15,666 nt of DNA from Acholeplasmataceae bacterium. GTDB lineage: Bacteria > Bacillota_I > Bacilli_A > Acholeplasmatales > Acholeplasmataceae. Positions 7,255 through 13,299 of this stretch are shown piece after piece. The translations under genes were made by a program, and so were the position numbers. The notes under the pieces are model-generated. The model did not search any database and was not told where the DNA came from. It worked only from the letters and a program-made list of their open reading frames with translations. The DNA is taken from contig DNNX01000092.1 in the NCBI GenBank assembly GCA_003497445.1, positions 1 through 15,666 of the forward strand. The letters run 5' to 3'. Position 1 is the first letter of the stretch; the number at the start of each line of letters is the position of its first letter.

Positions 7255-7286
7255 AAAATTTACATAGTTTTGGTAATGTAAATTTT
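7255..7286. repeat. Perfect 11-bp inverted repeat upstream of the response regulator
   Basis: AAAATTTACAT (7255-7265) and ATGTAAATTTT (7276-7286) are exact reverse complements around a ten-base spacer, with half-site centres 21 bp apart (two helical turns). It covers the -35 zone of the regulator promoter and the stop codon of the rhodanese gene. It could be an operator, an AT-rich terminator for the rhodanese gene (the minus strand continues in T residues), or both. Confidence 0.6.
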
Positions 7287-7590
7287 ATTTTACAAAAGGA
7301 TTACCCTTTTCAATTTCTAGTCTCCATTTAAGTATTCCACCAATGTTTTTGACTTTATATCCATGTTTTTTTAGAATTTTTCTCGCAATACCTGATCGTC
7401 TTCCAGAACGACAGTACACAAAAATGGTTTGATTTTTTGGAAATTCAAACGTCTTTGCACGCTGTACCTCACTTAATGGATACAATACAGCATCTGGAAT
7501 ATATCCTTCTAAATATTCTTCTTTCGTTCTTACATCGATGAGTATTACATCGTGATTGCGGACAGCTTTTAGTATTTTGGTTTGATTCAT
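7285..7590 (-). CDS. Single-domain rhodanese-like protein
   Basis: Rhodaneses move sulfane sulfur through a persulfide on a catalytic cysteine. From the chosen start this is a 101-residue single-domain protein. It has the conserved DVR-x-x-x-E-Y segment, the active-site loop CRSGRRS (its Cys is residue 60 from this start), and the closing IGGILKW motif. It is cytoplasmic, similar in size to GlpE/PspE types but without a signal peptide. An upstream ATG two codons earlier (7596) is only one base from AAGGA (7598-7602), so the ATG at 7590, seven bases from it, is preferred. It is divergent from the membrane gene at 7638 and may share that control region. The physiological sulfur acceptor is unknown. 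Confidence 0.92.
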   Translation of the reverse strand: MNQTKILKAVRNHDVILIDVRTKEEYLEGYIPDAVLYPLSEVQRAKTFEFPKNQTIFVYCRSGRRSGIARKILKKHGYKVKNIGGILKWRLEIEKGNPFVK

Positions 7591-7597
7591 CAACATA

Positions 7598-7602
7598 TCC
7601 TT
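7598..7602 (-). promoter_or_regulatory. Ribosome binding site favouring the second ATG of the rhodanese
   Basis: The minus strand carries AAGGA seven bases before the ATG at 7590 but only one base before the ATG at 7596, so the later start is the likelier one. Confidence 0.65.
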
Positions 7603-7603
7603 A

Positions 7604-7612
7604 TGTTATAAT
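7604..7612 (+). promoter_or_regulatory. Extended -10 promoter of the multi-pass membrane protein
   Basis: TGTTATAAT is a perfect -10 (7607-7612) with a TGn extension. Transcription would start near 7619, 19 bases before the ATG at 7638. A possible minus-strand -10 (GATAAT, 7613-7618) for the rhodanese gene abuts it, so the two divergent promoters would share almost the same DNA. Confidence 0.65.
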
Positions 7613-7637
7613 ATTATCATTGAAAGTAGCGTGATTT

Positions 7638-8189
7638 ATGATATCTGTACCAAATTTCTTACATCCATTTTTTGGAAAAAAACTTAAGAAAATTGATTTA
7701 TTTTGGTCAATACTATGGTTAATTTTAGGTGTGCTTTTAAGTTATCTTGTCGATCGTAACTTTTATTTGAATCCTTTGAAAGCATTTGTATATGTCGTTT
7801 TGTTATCTGATGTTATATTAGGCGCGTATTTAAATACAACAACATCAGTTATTTCATACTATGATCAGCATGGAGACTATGTAATAAAATTTCCATTCAT
7901 TCATCTCTACCCGTTTGTTATGATATGGTTGTTTGACATTCCTTTTTCACTTGCTTTTGCAACTTACCTTTCGACCACTATTGTCACTTTATGGATATTA
8001 TCTTTAACGAGACATAAAGCTTTATATGGTTGGATCGCGATATTGATTGTGTCATTTATTTTTGGACTTGTTGAACAAGGACATTCACTCGCTTATATTT
8101 TGTTAACTTTTATTAGCGTTATAAAGCTTGTCATCTCTTTTGGAACACATCATATGCTCAGTTGTCCAGTCTTTATTAAACGTCAATGA
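7638..8189 (+). CDS. Hypothetical multi-pass membrane protein
   Basis: I do not recognise this 183-residue protein. Hydrophobic segments at about 20-38, 47-65, 84-100, 102-122, 129-145 and 149-168 suggest six membrane helices with a basic N-terminus (FGKKLKK) inside. Size and helix count recall MreD-like or ECF-transporter S-component-like small membrane proteins, but no diagnostic motif is visible, so neither is claimed. The ribosome site is weak. The ATG at 7638 follows a good promoter at 7604-7612. It is transcribed away from the rhodanese gene, and its last 14 bases overlap the end of the convergent sua5 gene. No clear terminator hairpin is seen at that junction. Confidence 0.8.
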   Translation: MISVPNFLHPFFGKKLKKIDLFWSILWLILGVLLSYLVDRNFYLNPLKAFVYVVLLSDVILGAYLNTTTSVISYYDQHGDYVIKFPFIHLYPFVMIWLFDIPFSLAFATYLSTTIVTLWILSLTRHKALYGWIAILIVSFIFGLVEQGHSLAYILLTFISVIKLVISFGTHHMLSCPVFIKRQ

Positions 8190-9147
8190 TTTGGTTTTTT
8201 GATGCTTTAAGAAGTCTATTCATATAGCCTTCATGATCAATTTCATGTGTATAGATTGCTTTTATATCCATGTGGTTCGATTGTCTTAAAACGTGATATA
8301 GATATCTAAGCATGTCATCTGTGTCACTTCCTAATGATAACTTTTGAATATCTATAAACGGTAAAAATCTCTCGTGTCCTATAAATAGGGCATCTTTTTT
8401 TTGATTCACATAATTGATGATATGTGCATCATCTCCTCTTAAAATGTATAGAGGATGGTCTGGTTCATAATGAGGATGGATCATTCCTGGTGCAACAACA
8501 TCATGATTTATGGTTGATGCAAGCGACTTTTTTAATACTTTTTCAATCATTTCCTTTGTAATAGAACCTGGTCTTAACATAACAAAAGGTTCTCTAGTTG
8601 TATCAATAATCGTTGATTCAATGCCAACTTCTGATGTTTTACCTTCAATAATAAAAGGTATTTTTCCTTGAAAATCTTCATAGACATCTAACGCTGTTGT
8701 CCCACTTGGTTTTCCTGATAAGTTTGCACTTGGTGCCACCATCGGTTTTCCAATTTTTTTGATGAGCTCTAGTGCCACAGGATGATTTGGCATGCGTATT
8801 CCAACAGTGTTTTGACCAGCTGTCACCAAAGATGAGACCTGATCACTTTTTTTCATAATCAAAGTTAAAGGACCTGGAAAAAAATGCGTCATCAAACGTT
8901 GTGCATCTTCGTGCATTTCTTTCACAAGCGGTAACATCATTTCGTAAGTTGCAACATGAACAATCAGCGGGTTATTTAATGGCCTCCCTTTTAGTACGAA
9001 AACATTAAATATCGTTGTTTCGTTATCATAAGGTGCCCCTAGTCCATAAACTGTTTCCGTTGGAAATGCAATCGGCATATGTTGATGATCAAGTTTTTTT
9101 AAGATCTTTTCATTTAAATTTTGAATGCGGATGATGGTAGTTTTCAT
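8176..9147 (-). CDS. sua5: L-threonylcarbamoyladenylate synthase, two-domain Sua5 type
   Basis: Sua5 makes threonylcarbamoyl-AMP from threonine, bicarbonate and ATP. This is the first step in the t6A modification at position 37 of ANN-decoding tRNAs, completed by the TsaB/D/E proteins. The YrdC domain (1-205) shows FPTETVYGLG (28-37), KGRP (53-56), PGPLT (91-95), APSANLSG (138-145) and GIESTI (175-180). The Sua5 linker APGMIHPHYEP (219-229) leads into the C-terminal domain (about 232-323), so this is the long form and not the single-domain TsaC. It is the last gene of a four-gene operon. Its ATG overlaps the stop of the CBS gene as ATGA, implying coupled translation. Confidence 0.96.
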   Translation of the reverse strand: MKTTIIRIQNLNEKILKKLDHQHMPIAFPTETVYGLGAPYDNETTIFNVFVLKGRPLNNPLIVHVATYEMMLPLVKEMHEDAQRLMTHFFPGPLTLIMKKSDQVSSLVTAGQNTVGIRMPNHPVALELIKKIGKPMVAPSANLSGKPSGTTALDVYEDFQGKIPFIIEGKTSEVGIESTIIDTTREPFVMLRPGSITKEMIEKVLKKSLASTINHDVVAPGMIHPHYEPDHPLYILRGDDAHIINYVNQKKDALFIGHERFLPFIDIQKLSLGSDTDDMLRYLYHVLRQSNHMDIKAIYTHEIDHEGYMNRLLKASKNQIIDV

Positions 9148-9860
9148 TGTGGACCTATAATATATGTTTCAATCATTTTTGTTAAAGACTTAGAGACGAT
9201 GAGTCCGAGTATGCTTGAGGCACCCTCAATATGATCTTTTTTTGTTATTAAAATAGTTTCAATGTCGTTTTTTTGATGTTGCATGGTTTCAAAAAGTTCA
9301 AAAATAGACGTTTTTAATGAAACACTGATATAATCGTTCTTATGTTCATCATAATCTAAAATGTATTTGAGCTGGGTACTATACAAACCTTTTATCTCAT
9401 TAAACTTTTTTTGTGCAAGTGCATGCGTGATGCCATTATCAGAAAGCACACCTAAAAATTGATTTTTCTCAAAAATAGGATAATGCGTGAATGTATATGA
9501 TTTGATATGATCTAAAACATCAGCAAATGTCATCGCTGCATCTAAAGATATGACATCTTTATGCATTAAATCTTTCAGTGTGATCGGTGTTAAAACACTT
9601 TCATATATCCACTGAAAATGTTCTATAACATGATCAGATGGTTGGGCAAGTACATGTTTATTATATGTTTCATGTACTAACACATTTCTCAAATCTGCAT
9701 AACTATCGAGTGCTTCAAAGTGATATTTGATAAGGGGATGACGGTGTCTTAATATTCTTATAACTTGCCCCATCGTAGACGTTGACTTTAGTTGATATGT
9801 TTCTGATAAATATCTTGTAAATTTATTACACAAAACAATGAACGCCTCGTAATTTGTCAT
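9144..9860 (-). CDS. CBS-pair protein with an N-terminal HEPN-like helical domain
   Basis: Of 238 residues, the C-terminal part (about 92-235) looks like two CBS domains. CBS1 is around TLKDLMHKDVISLDAAMTF and HYPIFEKNQFLGVLSDNGI, CBS2 around 175-235. Such pairs bind adenine nucleotides or cyclic di-AMP. The first 90 residues are helical and contain LRNVLVHE, an R-x4-H pattern (R58, N59, H63) like the active motif of HEPN-domain RNases and nucleotide-binding proteins. The combination suggests a nucleotide-gated RNA- or nucleotide-acting protein, but the HEPN assignment rests on this short motif and helical character. It could equally be a structural helical domain. AAGGAG stands well placed before the ATG. 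It is encoded between the CHR transporter pair and sua5, overlapping the latter by four bases. Confidence 0.8.
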   Translation of the reverse strand: MTNYEAFIVLCNKFTRYLSETYQLKSTSTMGQVIRILRHRHPLIKYHFEALDSYADLRNVLVHETYNKHVLAQPSDHVIEHFQWIYESVLTPITLKDLMHKDVISLDAAMTFADVLDHIKSYTFTHYPIFEKNQFLGVLSDNGITHALAQKKFNEIKGLYSTQLKYILDYDEHKNDYISVSLKTSIFELFETMQHQKNDIETILITKKDHIEGASSILGLIVSKSLTKMIETYIIGPQ

Positions 9861-9873
9861 TTAAATCTCCTTT

Positions 9874-10398
9874 TTAGTATATAAGGATGCCTAATATACC
9901 ACCAATTAGAACAATTGCCCATGGCTTTTTATATAACTTTATCGATGCAAGTATCAATATACCTAATATAATAAAAGATCGAAAATCTAATGAAGATGTT
10001 TGAAAAAATCCAATATCGATTAATGTAAATGTTGCATACATAATGAGTCCTGCTACGACCGCTTTCAAGTATTTAAACCATTGATTGACATAGGGATGCT
10101 TTCGATATTTTTTTATCCAGTTAATACTGAGTAATAAAATCAAAAATGATGGCGTAATAAACGCTGTTGTTGTAATGAGTGCTCCAATAATACCAAATTG
10201 ATCATACCCCACAAATGTTGAGACATTGATCCCAATTGGACCTGGTGTAGATTCTGCAACACCAATCATCACAATAAAATCTGTGAGCGAAATAAGACCT
10301 TTAGAAACGACTTGTTGTTGAATGATTGGGATTGCAACGATGCCACCACCAATTGTGAGTAATCCAACATACAAAAATACAAATAATAATTCAATCAT
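9874..10398 (-). CDS. Chromate transporter (CHR) family protein, second half-size subunit
   Basis: This 174-residue membrane protein is one half of a CHR pair. It has the family signature IGGGIVAIP (16-24), followed by ESTPGPIGIN (49-58) and about five hydrophobic helices. Small CHR proteins usually occur as adjacent pairs that work together, as here, while long ChrA proteins fuse both halves. The open frame reaches up to an ATG at 10431. The start at 10398 is preferred because AAGGA (10407-10411) stands eight bases before it and the helix begins at once (MIELLFVFLY). With this start it overlaps the partner gene by eight bases. The true substrate is unproven: members may move chromate, sulfate or other anions. 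Confidence 0.9.
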   Translation of the reverse strand: MIELLFVFLYVGLLTIGGGIVAIPIIQQQVVSKGLISLTDFIVMIGVAESTPGPIGINVSTFVGYDQFGIIGALITTTAFITPSFLILLLSINWIKKYRKHPYVNQWFKYLKAVVAGLIMYATFTLIDIGFFQTSSLDFRSFIILGILILASIKLYKKPWAIVLIGGILGILIY

Positions 10399-10942
10399 GT
10401 TGGATGTCCTTTTTAGATAATATGAATGCATGCAAACTTCCTAATATAATGGCAGATAAAATAACCAGTACAATCGGAATGCTAAAAAAGAATACCGTAA
10501 TTGATATAGAAATAGCATAGATAATTAAATACCAATATTGACTTAAGTATTTTAGAAGTTTAAAAACTGTTAGAGATAACAATAAAATCACTGAAATAAT
10601 AATCCCTTGTATCGCGTCATTAACCAAAGGTATTGTCATAATGTTTGGAATAAATGCTGCAATAATAGAAATAATGATTAAAGATGGTAATGCGACACCG
10701 CACACAGCGATAAAACTACCTCTTTTACCTTTTAGATGTCTACCGATGACATTTGCCATATTAATGGCAATCATACCTGGTGCAATTTGAGAAATTGCAA
10801 TATAATCTGTCATCGTATCTTCATCAATAAGCTTTTTCTCATCAACAAAAACACGACTTATCATTGGAATCATGGCATAGCCGCCACCAAAAGTAAACAT
10901 ACCAAACTTAAAAAATTGTAAAAATAGTTGTGTAAAAGTCAT
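10391..10942 (-). CDS. Chromate transporter (CHR) family protein, first half-size subunit
   Basis: This 183-residue membrane protein carries the CHR family motif FKFGMFTFGGGYAMIP near its N-terminus and SQIAPGMIAIN (51-61). Several helices follow and a short polar tail (SKKDIQHD) ends it. Its partner is encoded immediately downstream with an eight-base overlap, so a heterodimeric carrier is likely. It is the first gene of the operon CHR-CHR-CBS-sua5. GGAG lies six bases before the ATG, and an extended -10 promoter lies at 10959-10967. The transported anion cannot be told from sequence. Confidence 0.92.
   Translation of the reverse strand: MTFTQLFLQFFKFGMFTFGGGYAMIPMISRVFVDEKKLIDEDTMTDYIAISQIAPGMIAINMANVIGRHLKGKRGSFIAVCGVALPSLIIISIIAAFIPNIMTIPLVNDAIQGIIISVILLLSLTVFKLLKYLSQYWYLIIYAISISITVFFFSIPIVLVILSAIILGSLHAFILSKKDIQHD
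10407..10411 (-). promoter_or_regulatory. Ribosome binding site that fixes the start of the second CHR gene
   Basis: The minus strand carries AAGGA eight bases before the ATG at 10398. The ATG at 10431 would add eleven polar residues (HSYYLKRTSN) in front of the family's usual hydrophobic start and lies within the partner gene. Confidence 0.7.
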
Positions 10943-10958
10943 ATGATCTCCACTTGAT

Positions 10959-10967
10959 ATTATAGCA
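10959..10967 (-). promoter_or_regulatory. Extended -10 promoter of the CHR-CBS-sua5 operon
   Basis: The minus strand reads TGCTATAAT, a perfect -10 (10959-10964) with a TGn extension. It directly follows the T run of the preceding terminator. The predicted leader is only about ten bases, so the ribosome site lies almost at the 5' end. Confidence 0.75.
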
Positions 10968-10993
10968 TAAAAAAAGAGGACATTATGCCTCTT
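10968..10993 (-). terminator. Terminator after the phosphodiesterase gene
   Basis: On the minus strand AAGAGG and CCTCTT form a 6-bp stem (10988-10993 with 10974-10979) around an eight-base loop, followed by a run of T. It overlaps the end of the phosphodiesterase coding region and abuts the next promoter. Confidence 0.75.
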
Positions 10994-11942
10994 CTTCTAG
11001 GATTGACATGAGCAATTCTGGATGGTCTGTGATAATGCCGTCTGCGCCTCTTGCGATTAATGTACGCATCGTTTCTGCATCATTTACAGTCCAATAATGC
11101 ATGGCGATATTATGAGATTGTGCGGTTCTAATTAAATATCTTGTATCTAACTGAAGTGTATTTATGACAGGGAAGCCATAACTTGTAGGTACTTGAATCG
11201 CTGCATATGGGGGTCTTCCAAGTGTAATTGATGTCATTGTATACATCCCAACAATCCACGTTCTCGCAGAACCTAAAGAAGTGGATAGATAGACATCTGG
11301 ATAAGTATTTAAGATGTGTTCACTAATGTCATCAAATGCGGTTGCAACTAATACATGCTCAATGACATCGTATGCGTCCATCAAACCATAAAGAGCATCT
11401 GCAACATCATTTCTTGGTGCATCACCATCTGCTTTAATTTCAATATTATATAATGTTTGTTTTCCAAATGTTTGAAAAACTTCTTCAAGTGTCGGTAAAT
11501 ATACCTTTTCTAAATGAACTTCTTCTTGTGTGAAGTCTCTATACAAATAGCTGCCATCGGATTCTTGATATGTATATGCGAAATTACAATTATTGTATAA
11601 ATAAGCATAGGTTTCTTTCCAGATAAAAGTATCACAATTTGAGTGTTCTTTCGTATTTCCAGTGACATTTTCACCATGAGATAAGACAAGGATACCATCT
11701 TGAGTCATTTGTAAATCCATTTCAAGTACATCTACACCTAAATCAAATGCATATTGATAGGCCTTCATTGTATTATCAGGATATACTCCTTTACCACCTG
11801 CGTGTGCCATGACCAATGTTTTATCATTGGTTGCCATAAATGGATTTACTCGATCAAATTGTGGTTTTGGACCAATTGCTAAAAACGTTAAAATGAGTCC
11901 TAAGATCGATAATATAAGATATCTTCTTTTTATTTTTTTCAT
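10983..11942 (-). CDS. Membrane-anchored glycerophosphodiester phosphodiesterase-like protein
   Basis: GDPD enzymes cleave glycerophosphodiesters from phospholipid turnover. In this 319-residue protein a basic stretch and one hydrophobic helix (about 8-23) should anchor it in the membrane with the enzyme outside. The TIM-barrel domain starts at HAGG (47-50). The metal ligands E74 and D76 (LEMDL) and E168 (NIEIK) and the catalytic histidines H47 and H89 are present, as is the closing WTVND and DGIITDHPE region. Three usual residues differ: HRG reads HAG, PENT reads PDNT, and the second HD reads HG. Activity may therefore be altered. It is singly transcribed, with a promoter at 11960-11968 and a terminator at 10968-10993. 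GAGGG lies about five bases before the ATG. Confidence 0.9.
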   Translation of the reverse strand: MKKIKRRYLILSILGLILTFLAIGPKPQFDRVNPFMATNDKTLVMAHAGGKGVYPDNTMKAYQYAFDLGVDVLEMDLQMTQDGILVLSHGENVTGNTKEHSNCDTFIWKETYAYLYNNCNFAYTYQESDGSYLYRDFTQEEVHLEKVYLPTLEEVFQTFGKQTLYNIEIKADGDAPRNDVADALYGLMDAYDVIEHVLVATAFDDISEHILNTYPDVYLSTSLGSARTWIVGMYTMTSITLGRPPYAAIQVPTSYGFPVINTLQLDTRYLIRTAQSHNIAMHYWTVNDAETMRTLIARGADGIITDHPELLMSILEEEA

Positions 11943-11959
11943 TATTCCCTCTTATATTT

Positions 11960-11968
11960 ATTTTAGCA
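11960..11968 (-). promoter_or_regulatory. Extended -10 promoter of the phosphodiesterase gene
   Basis: The minus strand reads TGCTAAAAT, a five-of-six -10 with a TGn extension. It sits immediately after the T run of the helicase terminator, and the leader would be about ten bases. No -35 is visible. Confidence 0.65.
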
Positions 11969-11998
11969 TAAAAAAAGACATGAACCATTTCTCTTTTT
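11969..11998 (-). terminator. Probable terminator after the DEAD-box helicase gene
   Basis: On the minus strand AAAAAGA (11992-11998) can pair with TCTTTTT (11972-11978), with a small inner ATG/CAT stem and a short T run. The stem is AT-rich and imperfect. It overlaps the helicase stop codon (11997-11999). Confidence 0.5.
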
Positions 11999-13202
11999 AT
12001 CTTTTTCTACCAGATAAACGATATCTATGTCTACCTGTTTTTTTTGCAAAAGGTCTTGCTTGAATCTTTTTAACTTCAACTATTTCTTCAAATGGATGTT
12101 TCGTTGAAATAAGTGGTGATTCTAACTCTTTATAGATAGGTTTTAATAGTAACCTTTCTTCTTTTGAGCAATACGTATATACATCTCCTGATAAACCTGC
12201 ACGACCTGTACGACCCATACGATGAATGTATGCATCTGCTTGTTCTGGAACATCATAATTAATAATTCGAGGGAGTGCTGGAATATCTAAACCCCTAGCC
12301 GCAACATCTGTCGCAATTAGAAATTCATATTTATGAGATTTAAATCCCTGAAGTGCTCTCAGTCTTTGATGTTGAGATTTATCACCATGTATAACAGCAA
12401 CCTTTAAATGCATATCAGAAAGTAGCTTAGATAATTGATCTGCGCCTCTTTTTGTTCTTGTAAAAATGAGTGTTTGTACAGCGGGACCCTCTTTAATGTG
12501 TGATTTTAATAAGTCAATTTTCTTACGTTTAGAGACATAAAAAAGTTGTTGTGTAATATGTTCTAAATCTACTTTTTCATTGGCAACATCCACAACTTCA
12601 TAGGTTCCTATATGTTCATCTGCAAGTGCCATCACTTCTCGATCGAGTGTTGCTGAAAACATCAATGTCTGTTTGTTTTTGGGAAGCATATTCATGATTT
12701 TAGTCACATCAATGATAAATCCCATATCAAACATACGGTCTGCTTCATCGATGACGAAATGACTTATAAATTTTAGCATTACTGCTTTTTGGTTAATTAA
12801 ATCGAGTAATCTACCAGGTGTCGCAACTAATATATCAATGCCTTTTGCGAGTTTTTGCTTTTGAGGTCTATCTGAGACTCCACCATATACTGCAAGTACT
12901 TTTAGATTTGTAAACGACCCGTAGCTTATGAAAGAGTCTTTGATTTGCTCAACAAGTTCTCTTGTTGGTGCTAATACAAGTGCACTTGGATGTCTTTTAT
13001 TACCAAGTTTAGAGAGTGTTTGAATAATCGGTAGTGAAAATGCAGCTGTTTTTCCTGTACCTGTTTCTGCACGTCCTAATACATTTTTTCCTTTAACAAT
13101 GACAGGAATGGCTGCCTCTTGTATTGGCGAAGGTGTTGTATATCCTTTTTTATCAACAGCTTTTAAAATAGGTTGAATTAGTGGTAAAGATGAAAATAAC
13201 AT
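11997..13202 (-). CDS. DEAD-box ATP-dependent RNA helicase
   Basis: This 401-residue protein unwinds or remodels RNA using ATP, typically in ribosome assembly, mRNA decay or cold adaptation. All family motifs are seen in order: Q motif (GYTTPSPIQ, 20-28), I (AETGTGKT, 45-52), Ia (PTREL, 79-83), Ib (TPGR, 128-131), II (DEAD, 152-155), III (SAT, 183-185), then ATDVAARGLDIP and HRMGRTGRAG in the second RecA domain. A short basic tail (from about 375, ending in GRHRYRLSGRKR) could bind RNA. There is no long C-terminal RNA-recognition domain as in CshA/DbpA, so it resembles short RhlE-like types. AAGGAG lies four bases before the ATG. The leader is about 79 bases, longer than others in this window. 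Confidence 0.96.
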   Translation of the reverse strand: MLFSSLPLIQPILKAVDKKGYTTPSPIQEAAIPVIVKGKNVLGRAETGTGKTAAFSLPIIQTLSKLGNKRHPSALVLAPTRELVEQIKDSFISYGSFTNLKVLAVYGGVSDRPQKQKLAKGIDILVATPGRLLDLINQKAVMLKFISHFVIDEADRMFDMGFIIDVTKIMNMLPKNKQTLMFSATLDREVMALADEHIGTYEVVDVANEKVDLEHITQQLFYVSKRKKIDLLKSHIKEGPAVQTLIFTRTKRGADQLSKLLSDMHLKVAVIHGDKSQHQRLRALQGFKSHKYEFLIATDVAARGLDIPALPRIINYDVPEQADAYIHRMGRTGRAGLSGDVYTYCSKEERLLLKPIYKELESPLISTKHPFEEIVEVKKIQARPFAKKTGRHRYRLSGRKR

Positions 13203-13296
13203 AAATCTCCTTGTATGTTGCTAAAAACCCTGCATATCTATGTTATTTTTTAACGCACGATTCTTAAGTATAGTAAACAACTTAGCTATTATACCA
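13203..13296 (-). promoter_or_regulatory. Promoter and leader of the DEAD-box helicase gene
   Basis: TGGTATAAT (13288-13296, minus strand) is a perfect extended -10. Transcription would begin near 13281, leaving a leader of about 79 bases. It holds small inverted repeats such as GTTA/TAAC but no hairpin I can defend. Helicase leaders can respond to cold, but nothing here proves this. Confidence 0.6.
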
Positions 13297-13299
13297 TAG

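Noticed and set aside
8150..8215. A terminator between the convergent membrane gene and sua5
   Set aside because: Only a weak TCAA/TTGA pairing near a T run is present. No defensible hairpin could be drawn.
11809..12063. Plus-strand open frame of 84 codons across the helicase-phosphodiesterase junction
   Set aside because: It is antisense to two solid genes and their terminator and lacks a ribosome site.
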